Positions 1 through 12,200 of a stretch of 64,000 nucleotides of DNA are shown piece after piece. This stretch comes from Struthidea cinerea (Eukaryota; Chordata; Aves; Passeriformes; Corcoracidae), in the NCBI GenBank assembly GCA_013397865.1, contig VZTI01001769.1, positions 1 to 64,000 of the forward strand. Reading direction: 5' to 3'. The notes beneath the pieces are model-generated. The model worked only from the letters and a program-made list of their open reading frames with translations. It did not search any database and was not told the DNA's origin. The position numbers and the translations under genes were made by a program. The first letter of the stretch is position 1, and every line of letters begins with the position of its first letter.

Positions 1-540
1 CCATCCCATATGTTAACAACCTTGAAACTTCATAAACTGCTAACTAAGTTCTTTTAAAAATATAACAAAAACAAAAAACCCAACAAAAACAAAAAACCAC
101 AACCCAAAATCACAATTTCAAATCACTCCGCCGGTTACCAAGGCTACACCGGGCGTAGTTTTTAATCCCCGCGCCGCTCGTTCCTTTCAAACACAAATTT
201 AACAGCTTTTAACCACCCAGTTACCACTTTTATTTAATGATACTTTAGTCAAACTCAAGCTACCAACGTTCATACAACTCAAAACTAACACACACCACTT
301 AATTCCTCTCTCACAACACACTATCCGAGCGCAAAACCAGCGCTCTAAGCTCCTCCGCTTGCTTGAGCGCAGGTATCCTTCCACTGATTAAATCCAAACT
401 TTTAAAAGTTTCACACAAATTTACTAACCCGCTTTAAATACCCGCAATTCAACACACATACAACGCAAACCAAAACACGCACAACACACCACCAATTCAC
501 AGCCTAATGGCGCACAAATAAATTTCACAAAACAAAAGTC
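1..540. other. A/C-rich, G-poor block of unknown nature
   Basis: The plus strand is strikingly rich in A and C and poor in G, with scattered CpG (around 127-180 and 470-520). No convincing coding sequence is visible on either strand. The short minus-strand frames here (199-384, 424-687) match nothing I recognise. It runs into the GC-rich block that follows and may belong to the same minus-strand retroelement extending off the left edge. That is inference only. Confidence 0.3.
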
Positions 541-1185
541 TATACTTGTTGGCTTATTCAGGCATCCGTACACACTCGGTGCATGCGCAAACCACAAACT
601 ACAATTCAAAATGGGGTCGTCCATACTCCGCTCACGGCAGGCGTCCCAAACTGCAAACCAATATGCCGTTCTTGAGCTACAAACCAAGTCAGAGCCAGCA
701 GCGCTCCCGCAGCTGCTGCTCGGACTTTGCTGCCGCGCACACTGCGCAAGTCCCGTTCCCCTCTACGGGAGACTGCCGACAGCGCCAGTGCCTGAACCCC
801 ACTCCCCCCTTACGGGAGACAGCACTGTGCGAGACCCGCTCTCCTCTACGAGAGACAACAGTTCTGCTCCCCTCTACGGAAGACAAAACTCTTAGTGCTG
901 TTGTCTGCCCCGCCTGAAAGTTTCTTCTCATACTCCGCGGATACTTGCAACCAAACTGACCCTAGCTTCTGCTGTGCGTAGGGCGTCCCACTGTGTCTTA
1001 CCAGCCACCTTCCGCAAGGTATCTTTAAATTTTTATGAACGTACGTTTTGTCCGTGATTCCAGCAGGTCCTGGTCTTTCTCCGGGGTGTCAGTGGGCCAA
1101 AGGAGCCCTCTTCTCAGAAAATTCTAGAGAGGTCCCCGGACTCCCGGCCCCTTGGCCAGAGAGAGCAAGAGTCCTGCCGCCGGTT
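541..1185 (-). other. GC/CpG-rich block, possible ERV leader
   Basis: Composition changes abruptly near 541 to GC- and CpG-rich DNA that is unlike the AT-rich intron after 1550. It sits directly downstream, in minus orientation, of the TG...CA-bounded segment at 1186-1547, where a retroviral primer site, leader and early gag would lie. No primer-binding site could be recognised. A host CpG island is the alternative, but no exon or promoter of a known gene was seen. Confidence 0.3.
758..884. repeat. Four dispersed copies of a 16-bp motif
   Basis: Degenerate copies of CCCCTCTACGGGAGAC begin near 758, 805, 841 and 869. They are separated by unrelated GC-rich spacer, with unequal spacing of about 47, 36 and 28 bp. 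The repetition is visible directly; its function is unknown. In minus orientation it could be a repeated leader element of the adjacent putative retroelement. Confidence 0.7.
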
Positions 1186-1547
1186 GTCAAATGATTTACC
1201 AAAATATGGACATAGATCTATCGATACCCAACTGAGACAGACAAAGACTCTCTTAACACCTTAGAGTTAGAAAGTGTATGTTTATTCCAGCCCTGGGCAG
1301 AAGCGTTGGATAGTTCTCTAAAATGCAACGCAAAGTTACAAAACAATACAAGTTCTATTTATCTACAAAAGTTCTAAATATTCAAAATACAAATGCATAT
1401 TTATAACATTAATATCTCCTATTTTTCACTTCGTATGGTAATTAGCTAAAAACTAATTAAGCATGCGTAGTTAGTTCACTGTATTGGGTCGGTGGTCCCA
1501 TGATTTGAGGAAAGGTCATAAGTGATGAAGTAAAACTCATCTATCTC
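1186..1547 (-). mobile_element. Putative LTR, minus orientation
   Basis: The segment begins TGTCAAATG and ends ATCTATCTCA, so it has the TG...CA form of an LTR. It carries TTTATT near 1280, which is AATAAA on the minus strand about 90 bp before the inferred LTR end. No target duplication was identified, so boundaries and identity are tentative. Confidence 0.35.
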
Positions 1548-3195
1548 ACTTTGACCTTTTTACCTTTCTGGGTCTTGCCAATACATATTGCCCTTGGAGG
1601 ACCTCCAGTTCGTCCCTTCATTCCTTTTAAATAGGTTTTCAAGTAGACAAATTGATAACAGTCTACTTTTTCTTTAAATCTATTAATCAGTGTTCTCTGT
1701 TTCTCATTATAAGCACAGCTGAACAAATATAAAATGACAAACAATCAGTTACCTACATCTCAAAGCTTATCCCAGGTTTTATCCCTCTAACTAATTATTA
1801 ACTTTCTCAATTAACTTGAACTGGGTTTGCTTATTAAATCTATTTTAACTAATTTTATTAAAGCTAACTTTTAATGAAAATTTTAATGTTTCAGATGTTT
1901 CAAACTATATGTTTCACTTGGAGCCCTTCTTCTCTGAAACATGAGGTAGGATTTATAAGCATATGTGTACCAGCCTGCACCTTTAAAAAGATAAATGAAC
2001 CTAAACCATTAAGGATGCTGGCTACACTTGTCACAGGGGAATTTATATGAGAATAGTGAAACTTTGAGGAAAAGAGTTTGTGGCCTTGCAAGGCAGGATT
2101 GAACTGTATTTACTGTTTAGCTTTCTTTGTTTTGTTGGTGTTCGGGGATTATTTTTGTTTGTTCGTTTGTTGGTGCTTTTAAAATGCAAAGTGGCTAAAC
2201 ATACAAACAAAAAAAGCTCTTCAGTTTCAGTAGCTGTTTTGGGAGTACCAGTTTTGGGAGTTCAGTTTCCTTGACGCTTTGCAATTTCCACATTGTAGCA
2301 GTACTGTAAAGGTTAAATATCTCTTCAGTCAGCAGGCAATGTTATAGTATTATTCCCGAATACATTTCAGAGTCTGGCAAAGGCTAAATTCCCAGAGAAA
2401 ATATTTCTTTTCAAGTTAAGTGATATGAGAAACATTTTGAATTTAGCTTTTGTCTCCCTTTGGCTCCATAGCTTTTTGGATGTGAGGCCAGATGACAGTG
2501 GCCAGGGCTGAGGGTCTGGATGGGTGGAGGATGAAATGGGTAGTTGTTCCACAGGCCAGCTGTAAGGGTTGACAGTTTTATTATGCCAAAATCCAAGACA
2601 CATCCAGACTGCTATGCTGAGCATGTGCTGTGCGACAAAGCAGGTGTTTGTAACAAAAGCCAAGCCACCTGAAAACCCAACACCACAGCCCATGTCCTCT
2701 GCAGAAGGGTCATCCCATATTAGGTGAAACTTCTAGCAAGAACAGTAGGCACTGGGAATTTGAACAAGAGGATGCTACAGTCCATGTACCCTTGGAAGCC
2801 TGAGACTCCTGGAGCTGCAGTTCAATTCCAGGTGCATGTATTTATTTTCCAAAGGGATGAAAAACCTGTTGGTATATTCCTTGAAATTCTACTTCTTGTT
2901 TCAGGAAGATTAGGAAAATATTTATTAGCAAGTCAGTAAAAAAACTAGGACGGAAAAGATGAAACTTAAAATGTTCCATTCATTTTCACATGATTATTTA
3001 CTTGCACTGTCTTTCAAGGGTATTCTTGGCAGTTCACACAACATACTTAAAGCTGTTTTAATTTCTTAACTTCTAATAAGAGTGTCTTGATTTGAAAGAC
3101 AGGTGTCTGTGAAGGAAGGCAGGAGCCTCCCCTGAAATGGAAAATGTAACCCCCTTCCCTCCGAATTATTGTAATTTTTGAATTAAGGGACTTTC
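1548..3195. other. Intron-like sequence, no gene seen
   Basis: AT-rich sequence with no recognisable exon, RNA gene or repeat apart from short T-rich runs. Given the BBOX1 exons downstream, it is probably within an upstream BBOX1 intron or 5' flank. A minus-strand frame at 1541-1744 has basic, lysine-rich residues but matched no family I know. Confidence 0.5.
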
Positions 3196-4001
3196 AGGCA
3201 AAGATATGAGGGGGTAGGAATAACAGTTCTTTACTAATATATATATGTATAACAAGGCAAACCAACAACAATACGTATGGCAATAACAGCGAACAGAACC
3301 ACAAACCCAGTGCCAGCCTCTCTCGGCTGTCGGGCCCTTTCCCCGTGGGTGCAGTTCCGCTCACAGCCGGCAGGGGCGCTGGCGGCTCCCGGCGAGCGGG
3401 GCGGGTGCGATGGTTCCCCCGCGGCTGCAGGGGGCGCTCCGGAGCACGTGGCACGGAGAGCACGTGGCAATGGCGGCTCAGCCGAGCCGGGAAGGGATGG
3501 AACAAAGGCTGCACAAACCCCCTGGGCAGCTGATCCCGGTGCCCGGCCGGATCCTCGGGAACAGCAGGCTGGAGCAGCAGAGATGAGCAGATCCCGGGTG
3601 GCAGACGAGATGTATCAAACTCCGGAGTGCAGCAGGAACCGCGGGAGTCTCGGCAGGCAGGGCGTGCGGAGCTACGATGTAGCGAAGGCTCCGCGGCTGC
3701 AGCCCGGCTCCAGAGAGGGCAGGGAAAGGCGGGGTTGGGTATCCCGGGTCTTCTCCGGTAGAAGAAAGGCAGCTGGAAAACCTGCCACAGCAGGACGGAC
3801 GGCAGCCTCTCTCCCTCCGAACAAACGCCGAGAGCACGAACTGCCAACCAGCCCAGGTGAAAGAGGGTGGCTCCCCGGACCCCTCCCCCTGTGGCCAGTT
3901 TTTTTGTTTCTCCCATGGACCCAGCAATTTGTTGCTGTGGTAACATGCATGGGAGAAAAAAAAAATTCCCCAGAAGGTGAACTCCCAAAACCCCAACACA
4001 G
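3196..4001 (-). mobile_element. GC-rich ERV LTR, minus orientation
   Basis: This roughly 800-bp block shares its left end with a second copy at 24589. The shared part includes the segment beginning TCAGGCAAAGATATG, the ATATATATGTATAACAAGGC stretch, and the CpG-rich GCTCACAGCCGGCAGGGGCG tract. Read on the minus strand it starts TGTTGGGGTTTTGGG near 4001. Long open frames on both strands (3194-4021 minus, 3277-4074 plus) are by-products of high GC and not genes. It lies in the probable upstream BBOX1 intron. Confidence 0.65.
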
Positions 4002-5835
4002 AGAAAAGGGAAAACATTCATATTTTATTTTTTCACCATTGTTCAAGTGTGCGAAAAGATGTATATTAAGTTGAACAAAGTGGAGCAGTGAGTAGCTGAC
4101 CATGGAGTGGACTCAAAAAGGAATTTAATTAGGTTAGATTATCTAGATTATCTTTCCTCAAGATTTGCACCTTTTTTATTTTGTGAATATGTTACAAAAT
4201 TCAACAGCTTGTCTATCATACTGCAGCTTCTTTGAAACACAGAGTATAAAAGATGATCTTTGTGGATAGCTGATATCTGGGCATTTGTGTTGTGATTCTT
4301 GGACCATCTCTAACTATCCTTAGCCAAATGAAAGAGGAACACTAGTGGTTGAAAAATTTTGTAACTATGTAGTGTCTGAGTTCAATTTTTTTTTTTTTTG
4401 AATGAGCACATTGTATTTTGTGCTTCCTACCTGTATCTATAAAGAGGTAAAAAAGAAGCCCCAAACCTGGCCTTCACATTTGTTTGAAGTATAATATGTC
4501 CCTCAGTCACCAGGTAAAATTACCCAGAGTTCTCAATTCTGAAAGCTCCTTGGAATTTGTAATAGTTTTTATTGGTCCTGTCCGTTGAAGAGATGTTGGA
4601 CTAAATAGAGATATAGGTGTTTTATAAGTGATGCCACGTGCATAATTTCTCAAATGTTTATGTGGTCTCATTTGTAGTGTGTAATCTCTGTGATTGATGA
4701 CTGGGAAAGTTATCTGAATATTAGCTAAAATACCAACTGAGGTAGTTGTGATTTAAACAGAACAATTATTCTATATAAAATCTTTTCATGCTTTATAGTA
4801 CACTCTTTTAAGAATAGCAGCTTCAGACTAAATATATAAAAGCAAGGAAAACAAGTATGTCTTTACTGCAAGAATAAAAGCTCTGATTCAATATTTAAGA
4901 GAATGCTTGACTTAAACCAGTAATGTTTCAAGTTTTGCAAAAAACTGGAATCAATGCTAACTTTAGGCAAAACAAAAAAAAGGTAAGAAATACCATCTTT
5001 GTCCTTTTTTACCCATTGCTGTGCACCGTCTTTGGTTTGAACACGTGTATATTTGTTTGTGCATACAAGCCAGTAAACTTAAAAACTTAGGAGATATGAC
5101 AAGTGGAAATAAGGGAGAAGAGAACAAGAAGGCAGGGAGTGTTTCATTTGGGGAGTATCTGAAATACGTCTTTGTTATACAGGAGAAAAATTACCCCACA
5201 TCTATTTCTGTGTGTTACAGTATGGAGGGAGACAAAAGGCCCATTTATCTGTCCAAATGGTCTTTGGTATCTGCTACCAGCACAGCTTTTCAGATCAAGT
5301 GAGCAGATCACACCTCATTTCCTCATTCTGCAAGTTGACATGTTCCATTATTCATAGCCCACAAAAAGTCTGAAACATATAAGACCCAAAGTAGCTATGA
5401 AAGAGCCTGGAGAGTCGTAATCACCAGGATATTTTGCTTCTGTGCTTAGCTGAGCTGCAGCAGTTGACAGCTCCAAGATGGCTGCTGTTCTCTGGCATCA
5501 CAGCTAGCCCAGCTGAGCCCAGCTGGAATCAGAGGAGGGGCCAGAGTGCTGTTGGGGTGGGGGGTTCTAAAGGCTTCTATGCTCTCTGTTCAATGATAAA
5601 ATGATTTTTTACTGTGAATTGCCATTGACTACACTGCGTGAATGTTTTTGGTAGGGGCAAGTGGTGTGTGTGGTGAAAGCAGGGCAGAAGTCCATGAGGC
5701 AACTGGCATGGGCACGGGGGCACAACTCTGTAAAGCCTGGGTGCGTGGTGGCTTGTGTCTCTCTAGTCTGGGCCATCCCTTCCCTCAGCACCTTTTGCTC
5801 CAGACAACCTTCATGAAATAGAAAAGACTCACTGC
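4002..5835. other. Intron-like sequence, no gene seen
   Basis: Ordinary AT-rich vertebrate non-coding DNA. A T-run lies at 4387-4400. The frame at 5021-5302 has no recognisable domain and no supporting splice sites. Confidence 0.5.
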
Positions 5836-6029
5836 TTCCCTGGAGCAAGTTGCCCAGAGAAGGTGTGGATGCCCAGTCCACGGAAGTGTTCGGGGGGAGG
5901 TTAGATAGGGCTTGGAGCAACCTTGTCTACTGGAGGGTGTCCCTGCCCATAGCTGGGGCATTGGAATCAGCTGATCTTCAAGGTTTCTTCCAACCCAAAC
6001 CATTTTGTGATTCTATATTCTATGATAAG
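5836..6029 (+). mobile_element. CR1 LINE 3' end, plus orientation
   Basis: A 5'-truncated CR1 fragment. It runs from the 'gagcaagttgcccagagaagg' region through the 'gtgtccctgccc...' segment to 'ccaacccaaaccattttgtgattctat'. This is the usual 3' untranslated end of CR1 elements in birds, including the terminal ATTCTAT repeat. Confidence 0.85.
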
Positions 6030-7192
6030 CACTAGTATAAGTACAAGGGAGAAAACAATTACCAATGGTGCTTTCTAGCAAGGCAGCTTAATAAAAATTG
6101 TATCATGACCTAAGATTCATTTGCACTGGAAACCTGTAGTAGTTTCAGGTTACATTTACTAAGGGGGCTTACAAGTGCAATTTGTAACAATAAAATCATT
6201 ACCAACTCCGCATAACAGTTTTCTTTCAGCTGCGTGGGCAGCCATTTTACTTGCCTTTAAAACGTGTACTATTTTCAAATCCCTATGAATGAACAAATAA
6301 AGAAAATACCAAGATGGATTCAGTGGTCCAGGTACACCATACAGTATTTTTGAACATTCTCTGGAATTCTATCAACTGCAGAAGAAAATCATTATTATTT
6401 GTAACAGATGTGACCTACAACTGTAGCTTCCAGTGTCCTCTGCCAGTAGCACAGAAAAATTAAATGAAAGTTAACTACATTAACCACTGTCAGGCTCCAG
6501 AAAGTGTCCTGGTGAGAAGCTGTGCTTTGAGCTCCATGATGAATATCCTGTCTTTTTCCTTTCTACATTACTGTTCCCTTGAGTTCTTGTCTGAATACAC
6601 TAGAGCCATTAAAACTTAGGTGATATGGGTTTCAGTGTTGTTTAGCAAAATTGGCCCTGGCAACATTAATTTGAAGGAAAGAAATGGGGGTTGAATGGGG
6701 ACGGGTGGAATGACGTTTTATTATTTTAACTTGATCTTGGCCTATGACATTGAGCTCGAAAGAATCATGGGGTTTAGTTGTTATTATGTGGTTTTGTCTG
6801 CACTAATGAATGGCTACAGCACTGCTTTTTATTGGAGGATATTAATTTGATTTTGGCATATGTTTCTGAGAATCTTGAAATGTATGTAATGAGAAATTTT
6901 AAACAGATGGTTAGCAAAGTGGTGCTTCCTACTACCTTCTCCACAGAGACAAATTATCAGAGTTCTTGTCCTAAATCTCCTGTATGCTACTGGTAAGATA
7001 CGAACATTGTAGTTTTCACTGGTCTGTGGGTTTGATTCCTTTTAGTCTTTGTTGAGGCTTTTGCCAGATACTGCCGTAGAAAACCTCAGGCCAAATAGTT
7101 AAGGTTTACCAAAGTTACAAGTAAGTGAAACACAGCTAGGGAGAGTTGCGAGGGAGCCCCAGTGGTAGAGTTCGTCCAGCTGTGCTTTGGGA
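6030..7192. other. Intron-like sequence, no gene seen
   Basis: AT-rich DNA with no recognisable exon. I looked for the BBOX1 N-terminal zinc-binding region (a WLRDNC-type motif) here and elsewhere in 1-9067 and did not find it. Confidence 0.5.
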
Positions 7193-7500
7193 TCATAGAA
7201 TCACAGAATGGTTTGGGTTGGAAGGGGACGTTGAAGATCGTCTTGTTCCAACCACCCTGCCATGGGCAGGGACACCTTCAACTAGACCAGGTTGCTCAAA
7301 GCCCCATCCAACCTGGCCTTGAACACCTCCACACCTTCCCTGGGCACCTTCCAGTGCCTCACTACCCACAGTAAAGGCACCCTGAAGCTTTTTTTTTCCA
7401 GACTGAACAATCCCAATTTTCTCAGCTTTTCCTCATATGAGAGGTGCTTTGTCCTTCTGATCAACTTAATGGCCTCCTCTGGACTCACTGCATGTTACGA
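7193..7500 (-). mobile_element. CR1 LINE 3' end, minus orientation
   Basis: Begins 'atcatagaatcacagaatgg' and continues through 'ccatgggcagggacacctt', 'accaggttgctcaaagcccc' and 'ccaacctggccttgaacacc'. This is the reverse complement of the standard avian CR1 3' region. It is 5'-truncated, as most CR1 copies are. Confidence 0.92.
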
Positions 7501-8221
7501 TCGAGTGAGAGCTTTAGACAAGCCCTGCCTTAGGCTTAGATTTTTGTCAGCAACTTAACTTAGGTGACCCACACCTAAATTGTTCTGGCTCACAAGTTCT
7601 TAAGAATGGCTGATTAGGTCTATTATAAAATGAGTTATTTATTAAATAGACAGGAGATTGACAAAAGGCCTTAAACAGAGTTACTTACTATGCAGTATAA
7701 AACAAAAGAACTACTAGTAGATTACATAAAACAGTGCACAACATAAAGGTACCTATATTATAGCTAGCAAAGAAATAGTATAGATTAGGGGTCAATGTAA
7801 CTTACCACTGAATTGTCGATAGTGTACACAGAGTCCTTTCACTTAGCCCTTGAGAGAGTAACCATAAAGCAAGCATCCCAAACTTTAGGAAGAAGATCCC
7901 ACACATTTCATGGGAATGTGCAGAAAACTGCTTTGCGAAAGTACGGTGTAGCTTTTATAGTTTTTTTTAATAAAGTGGGGTGTCTGTTGGTCAGATATTC
8001 CAGCTTATCTTTCCACATCTGCTTCCACAGCAAGGTGTTTATTGTCAACTGGGAATGGTAATCCCATGGTGCCAAAATAACTCATTAACTCAAAACAAGC
8101 TGTCCTGATGGAGTTATTTCACCAATTAGCAAACTTACGTGAGAAGTGAGATGCCCTGAGTTACTGCACCAGCTAACAAGCAACAGTTAAGCTCTTAAGG
8201 GCAGGGAGCATGCCCTGCTAC

Positions 8222-8308
8222 ACTCCAACAGGTCAATGTCCTTCATGTCTTGGAGACCCCAGAGCTGGATGCAGTACTCCAGGTGGGGTCTGAGCAGAGG
8301 GGCAGAAA
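8222..8308 (-). mobile_element. CR1 fragment, minus orientation
   Basis: The phrase 'ccccagagctggatgcagta' followed by 'ctccaggtggggtctgagc' is typical of the region just upstream of the CR1 3' UTR, here in reverse orientation. Short and diverged. Confidence 0.6.
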
Positions 8309-8424
8309 ATGAGTGGGCATGAAAAGTGTTTCATGGACACAGGCAAGGGAAACTGAAACCACTGGCCTCGGGTTTTGAGAAGCTTCTTCACAGAGCTTTG
8401 CATGGACCAGCATGGTCCCAAGCC

Positions 8425-8663
8425 ATGAATTTGACCTCAAGTAACCCCCACAGGCTTATTGGTTGACCTCAGGTAACCCCAGCACAGTCCCAGCCTATCA
8501 GTTTGTCCTCAAGTGACCCCATAGGCTAAGTGGTTGACATCACTCGACCCCAGCATTGTCCAAACTCATGAATTTGACCTCACGTAACGCTGCAGGCTAA
8601 TTGGTTGAACTCAGGTAACACCATCATGGACCCAAGTGATGAGTCTGAACTCAAATAACCCCA
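8425..8663. repeat. 71-72 bp minisatellite with TGACCT half-sites
   Basis: Three complete units (8425-8496, 8497-8567, 8568-8638) and a partial fourth starting at 8639. Sequence before 8425 resembles a unit end, so there are about 3.5-4 copies. Each unit is itself an imperfect dimer of a TGACCTCA-GTAACCCC module: TGACCT occurs at 8432, 8464 and 8575, with degenerate versions elsewhere. TGACCT is the complement of the nuclear-receptor half-site AGGTCA. It lies about 400 bp upstream of the first BBOX1 exon in the window. Confidence 0.85.
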
Positions 8664-9067
8664 TGGGTTGAGCTATGAGGGAGGTCTCAGGTTGCTCCAT
8701 GGTTTTGCCCCCTTGACTAGAAACTTTCGAAGGAGTCGTATTTTCAGATTTTCACTCTTGTAGCTCACCAGTACAGGCAGAAAACTGAATACACACATTT
8801 CTGATGCACTGTTAACAAAAAATATTCCTTTCAAACTGTCCTTTCATTCAACTTCTGACCTAAAATTTCGATACTGCAGTGTCTTGCTGAATTTCATCAT
8901 GTTTGCTTGTCATCCGTGCAAACTCAGGGACCCCATTTAAGGTGGTCTGCTGGATGGAGGGATATTCACAAATACATAGAAATCCCACTAGCTTCCTGCT
9001 TTGATTGTGTCCTGAGTTTTGATGCTAAAACAGCTAAGATCTTGTTTCTCTATTTCTTCCCTTTCAG

Positions 9068-9266
9068 AATGCCAGTACTGGGGCTCGGACCTTCAACTTC
9101 CCAAAATACCTTTTGAAGAAATCATGTACAATGATGAAAGTGCATACAAGTGGTTATGCACCCTAAAGAAAGTAGGAATTGTTCTACTGACAGGAGCTGC
9201 TACAAGGCAGGGAGAATTGATTAGACTTGGCCACAGGATTGGGTTCCTGCGTCTCACATTTTATGG
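9068..9266 (+). CDS. BBOX1: BBOX1 internal coding exon (start of catalytic domain)
   Basis: A pyrimidine tract ending CCCTTTCAG precedes the exon and the donor is GTGAGT. The first two bases complete a codon begun in the previous exon, and the exon leaves two bases of a glycine codon. The translation includes CQYWGSDLQLP, AYKWLCTLKKVGIVLLTGAA and GFLRLTFYG, which I recognise as the region linking the N-terminal domain to the double-stranded beta-helix in gamma-butyrobetaine dioxygenase. A methionine codon at 9019, before the acceptor, is not a plausible start: the family needs about 110 more residues upstream. Confidence 0.94.
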
Positions 9267-12200
9267 GTGAGTTTATTTTATATCTTTGTTTTGCCAGTGT
9301 TGTAATCACCTGTAATGCCCTCCATCTAAGCTTGCTGTATCTATTTTGTGGATTAATTTATTAAAGCAAGGTGTATGTTTTTTTCTCTCTATATTAGAAA
9401 ATTTGGCATCAAGTTTGTATACTGTACAAGAGAATTGCTTTGCTGTCACAGGTAGGGTATGTAAAGAAGAGCAGCAATAACATTAATTGCTGAGAGAAGG
9501 AAAAGTGCCTGGAAACAGATGTGGAATATAGGATAACAGTGAGATAGACTCACTTATCTATACTATGGAACAAAACAAAAAATCCCCAATCCAGTCCCCT
9601 TCTGAACAGAGAAAGTTACCTGTTCTGAAACCTTTGCTTAGTCTGATTTTGAGTCATGGATACAGGTAAGACTCAGATGATGGTATTGTGTCCCACATCA
9701 CCAAGAAGATGGACTGAGTACCAGTCCATCTTCTGCTCTGGAAAGCCGTAACCAATCCCAGCAAGCAGAGTTCAGCTTGAAGGAGGGCAAGCAGGCACTT
9801 GTAAATTATCCTTTTGATGCCAAGAACTGGCAAACTGAAGCTGTACCTCTGCAAGTGCCTACTAAATGAGTAGACAAATGATGATGGCAAACAACTCACA
9901 TCTTGCTGAGCTGAGTCAGTGACCTCCATCTAACTAAGAAGAAATGTTGTAGCTAATGTTTATAATAATTTTCACCTCTGAGACAGATGTTCATTTCTTA
10001 CTTGCATCCAATTCTGGGGTGGCTTTTACAACTGCAATAAAATAATAACTTTGGGTAATTTCCCTGCTGTTTCACTGGGAGCCAAATACAAGGCCTACAA
10101 AATATTACAAATAAAAGGATAAACTTGGAATTGGCAAACTTGCCAAATAAAACATTACCTCAACAGGGCCCTGAATTTTAAACTGAAATGTAACAGCAAT
10201 GAATATAATTCTGACACATGAAAGAAAGAAGCCTTTTTTCTTGTCTAGATGTCTGCTTGGTGCAACCTCCCTAAACTGTCATTGCAGTAAAAAGTGGAAA
10301 CATTCTCTGTATCAGCCATATAACAATATCAAGAGTTTCCACGTTTTTAAATTAATCTTTTTCTTACCATTATGGAGACCCAACTCCATTAACGAAGTCT
10401 CCAGTCATACCACAATTTGTTTCTCCAGCTTCTCATGGCCTAGACCTTGTGTTCCTCCTCTGTTCTGAAGCCTTGTCTGGTGCTTGGTGTGGTGGGAAGG
10501 CCTTTCTTTGGGGCTCCAGCACTCCCATGAAAACAGCCAATCCATCCGAATCTCCTAGAGGGCTTCAGCATCAAGAGAAGGACATGTGTCCCAAATCTCA
10601 TATGAATGAGACATAGACTTTTAATGAAGTGTAGGACCAAATAATTCAAATGCGGCTTCAGTTCCTAGTGCTGCACTTTGCGGGACTAAGGATGTAACAG
10701 ACAGCCTGGTTTTCTAGTGGTGAAGACTGAGCACATGTTGCTATCTAATGCAAAAAATTGCTACACCTGCTTGGTGCCAATCTTCCTCCTCTATCAAACA
10801 GCCTGAGCAACTGGCTTTGAAATCTGACCCTAATTACTAAACCATAAACCATTCCAACCCACTTTGCTCTCCCTAAGGTCCAAGAGTCCCTTGACACTAC
10901 CCTTACTACCTGTGCACCCAACATGGTGAAGTTGATGCTTCAGCTCAGTTGAGACTTAGACAGAGTGAGTCTGATTTTTCCATATTCCACGCTGAGCTCC
11001 CTATTAGCATCTTTGACTTCAAGTCAGTAACTTGGGCTTTGACCAAAGCTCTCTGTGTAGAAGGAAAGCTCCTGGGGAGCAGCTTCCCTTGCGAATACTG
11101 ACGGCATGAAAGCAATGACTGCTTTTGCAAAAGCTAATAATGATTCTATAAAGTATTTTATAGAATAAATAGCACTCCAGCAATTTTATGTATTTCACAT
11201 AAATGAGACAATTAAAATGTGTTAAATTTAAAACCATCAAGTGACACTACAGCCTATTAAATTAAAGATGGAGCAAACCTAGCTGTCTTGAGTACTAATT
11301 ACAAGAATAATATAAAGGGGCTGTTTTTTGGCTGTCAAACTGGGAACTGTGGAAGTGTGGTTGAAATTATCATACTTGAGAACTGAGGTCATGTGCTGAT
11401 GAATATGTGCTGTTACTCAAGTAATGTACTGATGAATATGTGCCATACCAAATAATAAAAACTATTTCTCCCAGGCAGTTAAACACATTTGCAAATATTC
11501 AAGGGGGTTTTCCCTCTGGCAATTGCAGAAATTTAATTTTAGCATTTTGCATCGTTTCTATACTAAATACCACTCCCAGAACAAAAGCGCTTGTATACTG
11601 TATATAAATAATTTTATCTGCCTGTTCTTTAGCCTATTTTCTTTTTAAACTGTTACTAAGAAGTAAAGCTAGGCGAACACCATCTGAAACATATTTGGTC
11701 TATAGTATTCCACAAGGGAAAATGAGTTTCGTAATTTCTTTTCAGTTACTTATGTGCATGCAATTATATGGACTCTGTATGGTAAATTACACTTTTCCAG
11801 ACAAATGTCTGGATCTATGACATGCATGTGCTGAGGACTGTCTTCAATCTTGTGAACTTTGTGTAAACAAAACCTGTGGTTCTTAAATTGTCCCGTGTGG
11901 TGTGTCACTCAAAACACATTTTGTCTGTGCAGCAACGTGAGGTATTCATGTCTTTGTCATATAGCTGTGACTTACTTTTTTCACTGCAGTTGTCAGAAAA
12001 CTTTTCTACTGAATTTTGCCAAATTCCAAGAGAGAAACTATGTCATAAAGTAAACAGAGCTAGTTCTGAAAAAGAGAGTCATAGGAAGGGAAGAAGTTTC
12101 AAAGTCTTTCATCAAGATATTTTCCTCCACTAGCAAGGCTTCATCTTACAGGAAAGATCCACCTGTAAAGGATACTCTATATTTTATAATATTATAAAGC

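Noticed and set aside
3194..4074. Long overlapping open frames (up to 275 codons) on both strands
   Set aside because: They lie in a GC-rich LTR shared with 24589-25740. Both strands and several frames are open at once and none has a recognised domain.
8425..8663. Possible CRISPR array
   Set aside because: Units are direct tandem 71-72 bp copies with no distinct spacers, in a vertebrate intron. It is a minisatellite.
9019..9067. Use of the methionine codon at 9019 as the BBOX1 start
   Set aside because: A good splice acceptor lies at 9066-9067, and the family needs about 110 further N-terminal residues. The codons between 9019 and 9067 do not resemble the enzyme.
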